From: an uncultured Ellagibacter sp.
Lineage (GTDB): Bacteria > Actinomycetota > Coriobacteriia > Coriobacteriales > Eggerthellaceae
Length of the DNA: 64,000 bases
NCBI GenBank assembly: GCA_934654815.1
Contig: CAKUGU010000003.1
Location: forward strand, 21,614-85,613
Direction of reading: 5' to 3'
The position numbers and the translations under genes were made by a program. Shown here in pieces: positions 27,132-36,580 of the stretch (position 1 is its first letter; every line of letters starts with the position of its first letter). The notes beneath the pieces are model-generated. The model was not told the origin of the DNA. It did no database searches and saw only the letters and a program-made list of their open reading frames with translations.

Positions 27132-29540
27132 ATGACGAAACGCATTGACATGGAAGTTGAGCAGGGCGGCACCAACGAGGTGCGCCCTGACTTCTTCCGC
27201 GAGCCTCCGGTGAAGTACACGGGCGGCGATTTGCCGTGGCAGTGGGAGGAAGACGGCATGATCTGCACGCGCACCGGCGCATGGGCGGCTCCTGGCTGCC
27301 ACGACGGCTGCGGCGTCATTGTCTACACCGATAAAGAAACGGGAAAATTCATCAAAGTCGAAGGCGATGAGGAAAGCCCCTATTATCAGGGTCGCCTGTG
27401 CGCCCGCTGCATCGCCCTGAAAGAGGCGGTGTACCATCCCGATCGCGTGCTGTATCCTATGAAGCGCGACCCGAAGGACCGCGGTAAGGCGGACAAATGG
27501 GAGCGCATCACGTGGGATGAGGCCTACGCGATGATCAAAGAGAAGTTCGATACCATTAAAAAAGAATCCGGTGCAAAAGCCGTTGTCTTCCATTTGGGAA
27601 CCGGCCGTGGAACTGCGCCATACATGACACGTCTGCAATACGCTTTCGGGTCGGTGCAGTACGCTTATATGCTGTCTGGCAATAGCTGTTACGTGCCTCG
27701 TGTTGCTGCGTGCAACGTTCTTATGGGAACATACACCGTGCCTGACTGCTCTCAGAATCATTATGACCGCTATGAACATGAAGGCTGGGTACCCCCGAAG
27801 AATATCTTCGTATGGGGAAACAACCCGCTCGTGTCTAACGCCGACGGCAATCTTGGTCATTGGGTTGTTGACTGCATGAAGCGTGGGTCGAAGCTCATTG
27901 TGGTCGACCCGAAGCTTACTTGGCTTGCAGCGAAGGCCGATTTGTGGCTGCAGATTCGCTGCGGAACAGATGCAGCGCTCGCGCTTGCTATGGGTAAATA
28001 CATCATCGAAAACGATCTTTACGATCATGAGTTTGTTGATTGCTGGTGCTATGGTTTCGATGAGTACTACGAGGCGACTAAGGAATGGACGCTTGAGAAG
28101 GCTTCCGAGGTCACCTGGATTCCCGAGGAGAAGATCGCGCGCGCGGCCGAGATGATGGCCGAGAAGCCCACGTCGGTGCAGTGGGGCTTGGCGCTTGACA
28201 TGACCATGGAATGCCTGGCGGGCTCCGCCGCCGTGGTCGACCTGTGGTCCATCACCGGCCAAATCGACATCCCCGGCGGCATGGTGACGGTTCACCAGCC
28301 CTTCAATATCCAGACGTGGAATCCGCCCGATCCGGCTGAATGCCTCACTCCCGAGGAGCAGGCTCAGCGTATCGGCGGCGAGGACTTCCCCGCGCTTAAG
28401 TACTCGGGTGTCGTTCTCACGCAGGCTGACATGACGGTCGACCAGATGCTTACGAACCGCCCGTACAAGATTCGCGCGAATTGGATCCAGTCGACCAACC
28501 CGCTTTCGTGCACGGCACAAGAGCCGAACACGCGCATGGAGCGCGCATACTGCAACGCCGAGTTTAACGTGTACGTCGATCCGTTCATGACACCGACGGC
28601 GCAGGCTTGCTGCGATGTGTTCCTGCCCGTGTGCATGTATCCCGAGCGCAATGGCATCCGCTCTATTTACTATCATGTGCAAACGACCAACCAGGCCTGC
28701 AAGCCGCTTGGCGAGAGCAAGTCCGATATGGAAATCTGCTGGGAGCTCGGTCGTCAGTGGAATGACAAGCTTTGGCCGGGCGACACGCTCGAGGAATTCT
28801 TCACTTTCACGATGAAGGAAACGGGCATGACCTTCGAAGAGGCGCGCGAGGAAAACTGGATTTACCCCGAGTACCACTACGAGAAGTTCCGCACCGGCGA
28901 GCAGCGCCCCGATGGCAATCTGGGCTTCAACACGCCGACCGGACGCGTCGAGCTGTACTCCACGCTGTTCGGGCAATGGGGGCAAAAGCCCGTCCCGCAT
29001 TACGCGGAGCCGCCGTATAGCCCCAATCAGGTGCCCGAGCGCTTCGACAAGGAAGAGTACCTCAAGAAGTATCCGCTGATCATGACCACCGGAGCGCGTC
29101 AGTGGGCGTCGTTCCACTCCGAGCATCGTCAGATTCCGCATTTGCGTGCGTTGCATCCGAACCCGGAATTTGAGATTGCTCCCGAGACGGCGGAAAAGTA
29201 TGGCATCAAGCATGGTGACTGGTGTTGGATCGAGAACCATCTGGGCCGCGTGCAGTTGAAGGCGAACGTGTCTCCCGTGCTCGACCCGTCGACCATCTCC
29301 CTCGACCACGCATGGTGGTTCCCTGAGCGAGACCCTGAAGATAGGGGTAACGGTTGCTTCGATACCTACATTTCAAACGCGAATGTCGTCGTCGAGGCTG
29401 GTTGCGGCGAGAGCGGGTTTGGCAACAACTGCAAGTCCCATATGTGCCGTGTGTACAAGTGCGAGCCTGAAGAAGTCATCGGCGACACCGATATGGAAAT
29501 GATTTCCGAGCGCTTCGCGATGAAAGAGGAGCTGATGTAA
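27132..29540 (+). CDS. Molybdopterin oxidoreductase, acetylene-hydratase-like group (cassette D catalytic subunit)
   Basis: 802 residues; I choose ATG 27132 (MTKRIDMEVEQG) over GTG 27126 because GGAG lies at a better distance. A 40-residue N-terminal extension precedes the cluster: C56 and C60 (GCHDGCG), C90 and C93 (GRLCARC). Cys186 (SGNSCYVPR) is the likely Mo ligand. WASFHSEHRQIP lies near the end. The shorter C-x3-C spacing and the Asn-Ser-Cys motif place it with the enzyme at 46850 rather than the 761-residue group. Ferredoxin, MFS and FKBP genes follow, making the most complete cassette. Cytoplasmic; substrate unknown. Confidence 0.85.
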   Translation: MTKRIDMEVEQGGTNEVRPDFFREPPVKYTGGDLPWQWEEDGMICTRTGAWAAPGCHDGCGVIVYTDKETGKFIKVEGDEESPYYQGRLCARCIALKEAVYHPDRVLYPMKRDPKDRGKADKWERITWDEAYAMIKEKFDTIKKESGAKAVVFHLGTGRGTAPYMTRLQYAFGSVQYAYMLSGNSCYVPRVAACNVLMGTYTVPDCSQNHYDRYEHEGWVPPKNIFVWGNNPLVSNADGNLGHWVVDCMKRGSKLIVVDPKLTWLAAKADLWLQIRCGTDAALALAMGKYIIENDLYDHEFVDCWCYGFDEYYEATKEWTLEKASEVTWIPEEKIARAAEMMAEKPTSVQWGLALDMTMECLAGSAAVVDLWSITGQIDIPGGMVTVHQPFNIQTWNPPDPAECLTPEEQAQRIGGEDFPALKYSGVVLTQADMTVDQMLTNRPYKIRANWIQSTNPLSCTAQEPNTRMERAYCNAEFNVYVDPFMTPTAQACCDVFLPVCMYPERNGIRSIYYHVQTTNQACKPLGESKSDMEICWELGRQWNDKLWPGDTLEEFFTFTMKETGMTFEEAREENWIYPEYHYEKFRTGEQRPDGNLGFNTPTGRVELYSTLFGQWGQKPVPHYAEPPYSPNQVPERFDKEEYLKKYPLIMTTGARQWASFHSEHRQIPHLRALHPNPEFEIAPETAEKYGIKHGDWCWIENHLGRVQLKANVSPVLDPSTISLDHAWWFPERDPEDRGNGCFDTYISNANVVVEAGCGESGFGNNCKSHMCRVYKCEPEEVIGDTDMEMISERFAMKEELM

Positions 29541-29900
29541 ATGGCGAAAGACGTTGCATACGGCCTTTTGATCAACTACGAATTCTGCACAGGCTGTCAT
29601 TCTTGCGAGGTTTCCTGCCAGATGGAGCACGACCTTCCCGTCGATCGTTGGGGCATCAAGCTGCAGAAAATCGGCCCTTGGCATATCGAAGGCGATAAGT
29701 ACCAATACGATTTCGTTCCTGTGCCGACCGATCAATGCGATTTATGCGCCGAGCGCACAGCGAAGGGGAAAAAGCCGCTTTGCGTGAAGCACTGCCAGAG
29801 CCTTGTCATGGAATATGGCCCGGTAGACGAGCTTGTTGCAAATGCCGATGGCAAAACCAAGTACACGGTTTTCGTGCCGAAGGCAGGAACGGTTAGCTAG
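29541..29900 (+). CDS. Ferredoxin-type iron-sulfur subunit of cassette D
   Basis: 119 residues; its ATG directly abuts the stop of the catalytic gene (TAA-ATG), with AGAGGAG upstream. CTGCHSCEVSC and CDLC...CVKHC provide two [4Fe-4S] sites. Electron-transfer partner of the enzyme at 27132. The stop is followed by a strong terminator, so the transporter downstream may have its own promoter or rely on read-through. Confidence 0.9.
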   Translation: MAKDVAYGLLINYEFCTGCHSCEVSCQMEHDLPVDRWGIKLQKIGPWHIEGDKYQYDFVPVPTDQCDLCAERTAKGKKPLCVKHCQSLVMEYGPVDELVANADGKTKYTVFVPKAGTVS

Positions 29901-29922
29901 CTTCTTCATTTTAATATGCCAT

Positions 29923-29958
29923 AAGGTTCGGTGGCCTTAAAATGGGACACCGAACCTT
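29923..29958 (+). terminator. Terminator-like hairpin after cassette D enzyme genes
   Basis: AAGGTTCGGTG (29923-29933) pairs perfectly with CACCGAACCTT (29948-29958) around a 14-nt loop. It is followed by AACCTTTTCGGTTTTT. Confidence 0.75.
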
Positions 29959-30021
29959 AACCTTTTCGGTTTTTGCCGAAGAAGGACCATTTTCGAAAAC
30001 GAAAACAAGGGGGGTTCTTCG

Positions 30022-31239
30022 ATGGGAAATGCAAAACGTCAGCAAGGGGCGACGTTTGGGGTATACGCCGTGATTCTCGCGGTGTATTTTGTCATTCCCG
30101 ATATGGGGTATATCGCGCCGAGCCTTTCGGCCATCGGCGAGCAATATGGAGTCGATGCGGGTACGGCGTCGTATCTATCGACCATCGTGTCGCTTACGCA
30201 GATCATATCGGCGTTCGTGTGCGGAATCATCGCTGGTAAATATGTGAGTCGCAAGGTTCTGCTTTCCGTTGCCGTTACGGGCATGGCCGTTTTCGGCGTG
30301 TTGCCGGTGTTCTTCGTGCCCGACGTCGTGCCGTTCTGGGTGCTTATGGCCGACCGTGCTGTGTTTGGTCTGTTCTTGGGCTTCTTGCAGCCTATTATCT
30401 TCGCATTCGTCGCCAATGTGTTTGCTGATGAAAACAAACGGGCAACAGGATACGGTATCGGCAACGTCGCCTTCAACGTGGGCGCTGTTTTCGCGTCGTC
30501 GGTCGGCGGCATATGCGTCGGCATCGGTTGGAACACAGCGTTTTGGCTCTACGCAATCGGCCTTATCGTGCTCGTTTTCGTCATCGTCTTCTACAAAGAG
30601 CCCCTTGCCGAGATGAGCGACGGGGAGAAGTCGGAGAAGGCTCGCATCACCCCGCTCGCATGGTTCTACATGTCGGTTATCTTTATCGCTATGATTCTCG
30701 ACTATCCGTTCTTCACGGTGTTCATCAGCGCTCTTATTGAACATGGAGTTTGCGATGGAGTAATGGGTGGCCAGCTTCTTTCGCTGTTTACTTTGGTGGG
30801 AATTGCTGTTGCTGCGGTCTTTGGCACGGCATTCAAGCATCTTCGAATGAAGACGCTGCCGTTGGCGTGCCTCCTCTGCGCTGCGGGCATGGCTGTCATC
30901 TTCTTTGGAATTGGCGTTACTGAGTCGTTCCCGATCGTCGTTGTGGGCGTATGCATTATTGCTATCGGTCATATGGCCATTACGGTCGGTGTGCCTCATT
31001 ACGTAAGCATTACGTGCACATCTGCGGTTGCTTCCGCTGCGCTTGCCTATACGGCTATGGCAATGAATCTCGGAGGGTTCGTGTCAAGTCCCTATGTGCA
31101 GCTGGTTACTTCGATTGAAGGTTCCGGCGATTATGCCGTGGTGTTCCTTGTGTCTGCGATACTCATGCTTGTCTTTACTGTCATTGTGAATGCAGTTGCA
31201 GGTAAGAAGCGGGGTGACGAGAATGTGGAAGTACGGTAG
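30022..31239 (+). CDS. MFS transporter of cassette D
   Basis: 405 residues with about twelve hydrophobic helices; ATG 30022 follows GGGGGG. Its helix 2-3 loop reads AGKYVSRK, and overall it is most like the transporter at 17851. It lies between the cassette D enzyme pair and a SlyD-like FKBP gene that starts inside its 3' end (17-bp overlap), so the two are co-translated. Probable uptake system for the cassette substrate. Direction of transport cannot be told. Confidence 0.85.
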   Translation: MGNAKRQQGATFGVYAVILAVYFVIPDMGYIAPSLSAIGEQYGVDAGTASYLSTIVSLTQIISAFVCGIIAGKYVSRKVLLSVAVTGMAVFGVLPVFFVPDVVPFWVLMADRAVFGLFLGFLQPIIFAFVANVFADENKRATGYGIGNVAFNVGAVFASSVGGICVGIGWNTAFWLYAIGLIVLVFVIVFYKEPLAEMSDGEKSEKARITPLAWFYMSVIFIAMILDYPFFTVFISALIEHGVCDGVMGGQLLSLFTLVGIAVAAVFGTAFKHLRMKTLPLACLLCAAGMAVIFFGIGVTESFPIVVVGVCIIAIGHMAITVGVPHYVSITCTSAVASAALAYTAMAMNLGGFVSSPYVQLVTSIEGSGDYAVVFLVSAILMLVFTVIVNAVAGKKRGDENVEVR

Positions 31240-31648
31240 TACTGCGATTGTCCGCTATCGAGGAACTCTACAAGATGGTTCAGTCTTCGATAGCACCGAT
31301 GGCATCGACCCGCTTGAGTTTCAAATCGGATCAGGCATGGTCATCCATGGGTTTGACGAAGCCGTTCAACAAATGGGGATCGGCGAACGCCGTACGGTAA
31401 CCATACCAGCCGAAAATGCGTATGGAAACTATAGCGAAGATCGGATAGAGCATGGCCCGATGTATGCTATTCCCAACGCTAAGGATATTAAAATCGGTAA
31501 GCTTTTCTACTTCGTTACTGAAGAAGGGCTGAAGTTTCCTGCGCGTGTGACTTCAGTTGATGAAGGAATTGCAACGATTGATTTCAACCATCCGCTTGCA
31601 GGCGAGGATCTTACATTCGATATCGAGCTTGTTGATGTTAAGGAGTGA
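31223..31648 (+). CDS. SlyD-like FKBP-type peptidyl-prolyl isomerase
   Basis: 141 residues from ATG 31223 (MWKYGSTAIVRYRG) with GGGGTGA upstream; it overlaps the transporter end by 17 bp. The FKBP half shows VIHGFDEAVQQMGIGERRTV. An insert-in-flap-like domain follows (about 65-120), and the end reads FNHPLAGEDLTFDIEL, as in SlyD. The His/Cys-rich metal-binding tail of E. coli SlyD is absent. SlyD-type isomerases bind unfolded and Tat or metalloenzyme precursors. Encoded in a molybdoenzyme cassette, it may help fold or load these enzymes. A second copy accompanies cassette F (39920). Confidence 0.85.
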   Translation: MWKYGSTAIVRYRGTLQDGSVFDSTDGIDPLEFQIGSGMVIHGFDEAVQQMGIGERRTVTIPAENAYGNYSEDRIEHGPMYAIPNAKDIKIGKLFYFVTEEGLKFPARVTSVDEGIATIDFNHPLAGEDLTFDIELVDVKE

Positions 31649-31854
31649 GGATGTCGTCTCGCTTGCTTAATTAACTAAGGGCGGAAAAGGCGAGAGGAAA
31701 TGTCGCGAGTCTAAGAAGCGGTTTTAAAGGCTATAGGACGTGAAAAGCAAAATATATTCGATACCTCTTGAATTGGTTTTGACGAATGCGTATTGTCGGC
31801 ATCAGGGAAAGTAGTGCTATCTTCCGAATACTTCTGAATACTTAACTTTGATTC

Positions 31855-31896
31855 TCGAGCCTATCTGCACATGCATGGATAGGCTCGAGATTTTTT
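31855..31896 (+). terminator. Rho-independent terminator
   Basis: CTCGAGCCTATC (31855-31866) and GATAGGCTCGAG (31879-31890) form a perfect 12-bp stem followed by ATTTTTT. It is about 205 bp after the FKBP gene and probably ends the cassette D transcript. Confidence 0.9.
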
Positions 31897-32132
31897 ATCG
31901 GGACGACTTCGACTCTCCCGAGGGAAAACGCGGCAGGAGAGGATTTCGGAAGTACATCGCGGGCCAGACATTGGGCGAGGCGTGGTTGGGGGCGGCCTGA
32001 ACAAGCCAAATCGCTCGATAGACAATCGGTAAATTAGGATTCTCGCTATTGAGGAATATCGATGGTGAGCGCGACAAGAGACCACTGGCATCGTAACCGG
32101 AATTGGGAAAACTGAATGGATGACACTTTCTT

Positions 32133-32174
32133 GCCTGCCCTCGCAAGCCTGATTTCGGGCTCGCGAGGGCAGGC
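32133..32174. terminator. Long GC-rich hairpin without T-run
   Basis: GCCTGCCCTCGC (32133-32144) pairs with GCGAGGGCAGGC (32163-32174), extended inside by AGCC/GGCT. No T-run on either side. No gene is directly next to it, so its role is unclear. Confidence 0.5.
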
Positions 32175-32319
32175 GGAGCTATGTTTAAGATTCAAACTAA
32201 TGCCCTGCCTCATCGCGATTGAAGTCGAGCCGATTTGGGGAATTGCAGGATAGCGTTTATATCGCAGGTGCCAGACTAGCAATGAAAGCCGATCGATTTT
32301 TGGCAGTGCGTCTTTATGA

Positions 32320-32349
32320 TTGCGATTCAGGTATCAATAAAAGTATTAT
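32320..32349 (+). promoter_or_regulatory. Possible sigma-70-type promoter for the zinc-ribbon/MFS genes
   Basis: TTGCGA (32320-32325), an 18-bp spacer and TATTAT (32344-32349). It lies 265 bp before the zinc-ribbon start at 32615. The match is fair only. Confidence 0.3.
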
Positions 32350-32614
32350 ATGGTGTCTTCTCCTTTCTTTCCCGGCCTAATACTTCGCGATTGAAGAATG
32401 GCTCCTATCTGCAGCTATCGCCGGATTATCTCATATTCCGGTTCGTCTATAGTCTGGTTCCAATTCGAGCTATTTGGGGTGCGCATCTATCGCTAACAAC
32501 AATCCGCCTCTCGCGCCTACAATCATCAAGGGGTTCGAATCCAAGCATACAAAAAAATATAGCCATTCCCTTCACGCTACATCAGGCAGCGTTTAGACGA
32601 AAGGAGCAAAGTCG

Positions 32615-32851
32615 ATGTGCTTCAGACCAGCGGGCGTCGACCAATCTATCGATTGCCCAAATTGCGGAAAGCGAGTTAACGCCGTTTTGGGGGTCTTCCC
32701 CGACGAATGCCCTTTCTGCGGAGCGAAAGTCGAGTCAGGGGGCGCTGCTGGGGGACCGTCCCCTGTGCCTCCTGCGGCGCCGGGCGCGCCAATGCCGCCC
32801 GCAGCTCCGGGAGCTCCGAAGGCTCCTGGAGCGCCAAGGCCGAGCGATTAG
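32615..32851 (+). CDS. Small zinc-ribbon protein with PGAP-repeat tail
   Basis: 78 residues; ATG 32615 follows AAAGGAG. It begins MCFRPAGVDQ, then has a two-Cys-pair ribbon (CPNCGKR ... CPFCGAKV) and a flexible Gly/Pro/Ala tail ending PGAPKAPGAPRPSD. The protein at 49649 shares both the MCFRPA start and the PGAPKAPGAP tail, and the DNA at the two starts is identical for 17 bases (ATGTGCTTCAGACCAGC). It precedes the MFS and enzyme genes of cassette E by 70 bp. No known function; a tethering or metal-delivery adaptor is speculation. Confidence 0.8.
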   Translation: MCFRPAGVDQSIDCPNCGKRVNAVLGVFPDECPFCGAKVESGGAAGGPSPVPPAAPGAPMPPAAPGAPKAPGAPRPSD

Positions 32852-32921
32852 TGGATAAGTTGCGAACCGCAAGCGCAGCCCTAACGTTTCAGGCTGTGCC
32901 ATGGAAGGGGGAGGAGCGCAA

Positions 32922-34172
32922 ATGGGATCCATTAAAGCGAACGAGAGCGGGGGAATTGCGTCCAGGCCAGGGGCTTACGGCTGGGTCGTGACAATCGTTG
33001 TGTGGCTTACCGGCGTGGCCATGCCGCTCAACATGCTGAAGGTCTCGATTCTTTCGCCCGCACTGATGGGCGCATTCAACGTTGGGACGGACGTTATGAG
33101 CTCGGTTATGGCCATGTTCTACTTGGTCGGAGCTATTCTCGCTATTCCCGGTGCCCTGATAGTTCAAAAAATTGGAAATAGGATGACTTTCGTTATCTCG
33201 CTTGTCTGCGCGATAGTGGGCGGGATTATGGGCTATGTGACTCAGGAAATAGGGGTGTTTATTCTCAGCCGCGTGGTGGAAGGCATTGGGTTCGGCTTGG
33301 TCGGAACCGCTGCAGTGCCTGCCATATCGGCATGGTTCCCTCCGTCGAAACGGGGCGTTCCCCTGGGAATATGGTCGATTTATGTCACGATGGCGTTTCT
33401 CATCGGACCCCGGCTGTTCTCGGGAATCTATACGAGCGTCGGCGACTATCATCCCGTTTGGGCGATATGCCTCGCGTTCAACATTGTCGTTCTTGTGGCG
33501 CTGATTGTCCTGTATCGTGAGCCGGAGTTCGAATTCGGCGAGGGTGGGCAGATTGTCGAGATGAGGCCTTCCGAGGGGCCGAAGCCCATGCGATTCGCGA
33601 AGGTCCTTCGCAATCCGGCGGTGTGGCTTGTCGGGATCATCTTCTTCTGCGAAGAAGTGCCGTTCCTCGGAATGTCGAATTTTTTGACGACTTATGCAGC
33701 GGCGGAGACGGACATCTCCATGAATGTGATGTCGACGATTATCTCGATAATGGCAATCGTGGGATGCTTCGTGAACCCCCTTGCCGGTCGTATTTCCGAC
33801 AAGATCGGTTCGAATAAGAAGCTCATGGTCGTGAGCTGTATCGGCGGAACGATATACGCATGGTTGGTGTTCCAGACGACTACGGTCGAGGGCTTCGTCC
33901 CCGTCGTCATATGCAACGCTCTGGCTGGCGGCATCATTCCCGTGATGGTTTGGTCGGCTATCCCTAAGGTCGTTGAGCACCCAGAGGATATACCTGCTGC
34001 GACGGCGATCGTTCTGTTTTTCCAGCAGATGGCGGCGCTTCTTGGATCGAAGATTCTCGGAGCCATCGTCGCCAGTTTCGGAAGCTTTGCGTTCGCGGGG
34101 CAGTTCTTTATGGCGCCGATCTTCGCCTTGGGGCTTGTGGTTGTTCTGGCTGGATGGAAGAAGCTCCCTTAA
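32922..34172 (+). CDS. MFS transporter of cassette E
   Basis: 416 residues; ATG 32922 has GGAGGAG at the best distance (ATG 32901 is upstream in frame). About twelve hydrophobic helices. Its helix 2-3 loop reads VQKIGNRM and the helix 4-5 region FPPSKRGVPLGIW. The latter matches FPAEKRGLPMGVW and FPEAKRGLPMSIW in the transporters at 50710 and 52114, so these three form one subfamily distinct from 17851/30022. It precedes the cassette E enzyme; the start of that gene is 120 bp on. Probable phenolic substrate importer. Confidence 0.85.
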   Translation: MGSIKANESGGIASRPGAYGWVVTIVVWLTGVAMPLNMLKVSILSPALMGAFNVGTDVMSSVMAMFYLVGAILAIPGALIVQKIGNRMTFVISLVCAIVGGIMGYVTQEIGVFILSRVVEGIGFGLVGTAAVPAISAWFPPSKRGVPLGIWSIYVTMAFLIGPRLFSGIYTSVGDYHPVWAICLAFNIVVLVALIVLYREPEFEFGEGGQIVEMRPSEGPKPMRFAKVLRNPAVWLVGIIFFCEEVPFLGMSNFLTTYAAAETDISMNVMSTIISIMAIVGCFVNPLAGRISDKIGSNKKLMVVSCIGGTIYAWLVFQTTTVEGFVPVVICNALAGGIIPVMVWSAIPKVVEHPEDIPAATAIVLFFQQMAALLGSKILGAIVASFGSFAFAGQFFMAPIFALGLVVVLAGWKKLP

Positions 34173-34291
34173 CAAGGGTGGATGGGTCATCGATTCGGGG
34201 CAGGCGTTCCCTTTGAGCTCCCGTTTTGCGCTTCGGTGCGATACGGGGAAGAAGACCGGTCTTGCTGCCGGCTGATTCGAGAGGAGAGATA

Positions 34292-36562
34292 ATGAACGAG
34301 GAAAAGAGTTGGGTGACGGACCTTGGTGATGGTACGCACCAGGTGAGGACCTGCGTCTGGTCGCCACCGGGCGACCATCCCGTCGGCTGCGGCATCATCG
34401 TCACGGTTAAGGACAACAAAATCGTGAAGGTGGAGGGGGACCCCAGTCATCCCATCACGCATGGTAGGCTCTGCCCGAGATGCATCGCGCTCGACGAGGT
34501 CGAGTATCATGAAGACAGGATTCTGCATCCCATGAAAAGGGCCCGCGAGGACCGCGGCAGGGACAAGTGGGAGCAGATCACCTGGGATGAAGCGTTCGAC
34601 CTCATCGAGTCCAAGACGCGGGAGTACTGGGCCAATCCAGGTCCGGAGAGCATTCTGACCTTCACCGGCACGGGGCGAGAGATCACCATGTACTCGGCCG
34701 CCTACTGCCACGCCATCTTCAACTCCCCAAACTACTGCATGACACTTAGCGGCGGCTCGTGCTACGGCCCGCGATGCACGATTGCCAATTTTCAGCTCGG
34801 AGCGGGCTATCCGGAACTCGATTATGCCGCCTATTTCCCGGATCGTTACGATGATCCGCGTTGGGAGCGCCCTAAATATATTCTGGTTTGGGGCAAAAAC
34901 CCCATATACTCGAGCCCCGATGGCTTCTTCGGGCATGCGCTCGTCGACTTGATGAAGCTCGGTTCCAAGCTGATCGTCGTCGACCCGCAGGTCACCTGGA
35001 TTGCCGCCCATGCCGAGTACCATCTGCAGTTGCGCCCGGGCACCGACACGGCTCTCGCGCTGGCGATGTGCAACGTTATCATCTCCGAGGACCTCTACGA
35101 CCATGACTTCGTTGAAAAGTGGGTCTACGGGTTCGATGAGTTCGCCGAGTGCGCAGCCGAATGGACGCCGGAGAAGGCGGGGGAGGTCTGCTGGATTCCT
35201 GCGGAGACTATCCGCGGTGCGGCAAGGGCATTTGCCGCGAATCGACCCTCGTCAGCTCTTTGGGGGCTCTCGATTGACACGATGACGAACGGTGTTCAGG
35301 CGGGACATACCTTCCTTGCGATTTGCGCGCTCTGCGGGTACATGGACATTCCTGGCGGTATCACGCTCGCTCGCCCCTCGAGCTTTACGGGAAAGTGGCG
35401 CTACGAAACCGTGAATTCCGTGCCCGACGAGATTCGAGCCAAGCGCATCAGGGACTTAGACGACAAGTACAAGTGTTGGGATGCCGCTGGCCCCGGCCCG
35501 CTTCCGGACGTGACTCTCGATTGGCTCGAAATGGAGAATCCCCCGACCCAGTTCAAGATGAGCTACTGGTTCGGAACGAACCCGCTGACGTGCATGGCGG
35601 CATCGCCGAAACGTTGGGAAAAGGCTCTCAACAAGCTTGAGTTCAACGTCTCGCAAGATATTTTCATGAACCCCTCCATTATGGCCTTGTGCGATTTGGT
35701 TCTCCCCTTATCCACCTCGGTTGAGCACGAGGGCATCGTTATGCCGCACTTCGGCCGCAACACGCATTTCTTGGGTGCGATGAGCAAGGCGGTCGAGCCC
35801 CTCGATAGCAAAAGCGATGTGGAAATCATGCTCGAGCTGGGGCACAGGCTGCGTCCAGAGCTCTGGCCATGGCAAACGCCCGCGGAGTTCTTCACCGACC
35901 AGCTCCATACGGCGTACGATTGGGGATTCGAGGATCTTCAGGACATGGTCGTCTACCAGCAGCCCTTTGAGTATCACAAGTACGAGACGGGCAAGCTTCG
36001 CGCCGATGGCAACCCCGGGTTCGACACGCCGACAGGGCTGATTGAGCTCAAGTCGAGCATCTACCCCGTGTTCGGCGAGAAGGCGCTCCCGTACTTCGAG
36101 GAACCGTATTTCAGCCCGTATAGCGACAAGATTTCCCAGGAGGTCAAAGAGGAATATCCGCTCGTGCTGACGACTGGCGGGCGGAACATAGCGATGTTCC
36201 ACTCGGAGCATCGGCAGGTTCCCTCGTTGCGCGCCATCAACCCGTGGCCGCTTGTGACTATCAATCCCGAAACAGCGCGCAAGCACGGAATCGAAGAGGG
36301 CGATTGGGTTGCGTTGGAGAACCCTATCGGCCGCTGCATCCAGAAAGCCCATCTTAGCCCGACCGTCGACTCCCGCGTCGTCCACGCCCAACATGCCTGG
36401 TGGTTCCCCGAGCAGGACGGGGAATCCCCCAACCTGTTCGGAACCTATAAGGCGAACGTCAACAACCTCATCCCCCATGAAGTGGTCGGAGTTACCGGGT
36501 ACGGGGCGCCGTACAAGAACGTCATCTGCAAGATCTCGAAGGTCGATGACCTCGACAGCTAA
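34292..36562 (+). CDS. Molybdopterin oxidoreductase, acetylene-hydratase-like group (cassette E catalytic subunit)
   Basis: 756 residues from ATG 34292 (MNEEKSWVTDLGDG) behind GAGGAGAG. The N-terminal cluster site is altered: where all sisters have Cys in PPGCH, this protein has Asp28 (PPGDHPVGCG). Cys33, Cys61 and Cys64 remain, and Cys21 lies nearby. Asp could serve as fourth ligand, or Cys21 could. The probable Mo ligand is Cys157 (SGGSCYGPR). The late motif is NIAMFHSEHRQVP. Its ferredoxin follows by 18 bp. Cytoplasmic; substrate unknown. Confidence 0.85.
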   Translation: MNEEKSWVTDLGDGTHQVRTCVWSPPGDHPVGCGIIVTVKDNKIVKVEGDPSHPITHGRLCPRCIALDEVEYHEDRILHPMKRAREDRGRDKWEQITWDEAFDLIESKTREYWANPGPESILTFTGTGREITMYSAAYCHAIFNSPNYCMTLSGGSCYGPRCTIANFQLGAGYPELDYAAYFPDRYDDPRWERPKYILVWGKNPIYSSPDGFFGHALVDLMKLGSKLIVVDPQVTWIAAHAEYHLQLRPGTDTALALAMCNVIISEDLYDHDFVEKWVYGFDEFAECAAEWTPEKAGEVCWIPAETIRGAARAFAANRPSSALWGLSIDTMTNGVQAGHTFLAICALCGYMDIPGGITLARPSSFTGKWRYETVNSVPDEIRAKRIRDLDDKYKCWDAAGPGPLPDVTLDWLEMENPPTQFKMSYWFGTNPLTCMAASPKRWEKALNKLEFNVSQDIFMNPSIMALCDLVLPLSTSVEHEGIVMPHFGRNTHFLGAMSKAVEPLDSKSDVEIMLELGHRLRPELWPWQTPAEFFTDQLHTAYDWGFEDLQDMVVYQQPFEYHKYETGKLRADGNPGFDTPTGLIELKSSIYPVFGEKALPYFEEPYFSPYSDKISQEVKEEYPLVLTTGGRNIAMFHSEHRQVPSLRAINPWPLVTINPETARKHGIEEGDWVALENPIGRCIQKAHLSPTVDSRVVHAQHAWWFPEQDGESPNLFGTYKANVNNLIPHEVVGVTGYGAPYKNVICKISKVDDLDS

Positions 36563-36580
36563 TGAAAGGAGGCGTCAACG

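Larger units (their letters stand above)
31649..32614. other. Long non-coding gap with two hairpins
   Basis: A 966-bp region in which I find no supported gene; short frames on both strands lack ribosome sites and known domains. It contains a strong terminator (31855-31896), a long GC-rich hairpin (32133-32174) and a possible promoter (32320-32349). It may be degraded DNA between two cassettes. Confidence 0.55.

Noticed and set aside
27039..29309. Very long minus-strand open frame opposite the cassette D enzyme
   Set aside because: It is the antisense shadow of a strongly supported molybdopterin gene; no ribosome site or family motif. Similar long shadows at 1527-3071, 24549-26141, 47342-49210 and 57589-59337 were rejected for the same reason.
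32532..32542. GGTTCGAATCC, resembling a tRNA T-loop
   Set aside because: The flanking bases do not form the T-stem, and no acceptor or anticodon arm fits upstream, so neither a tRNA nor an attachment site is supported.
32316..32858. 180-codon open frame overlapping the zinc-ribbon gene
   Set aside because: No ribosome site, no domain, and it overlaps a better-supported gene in another frame.
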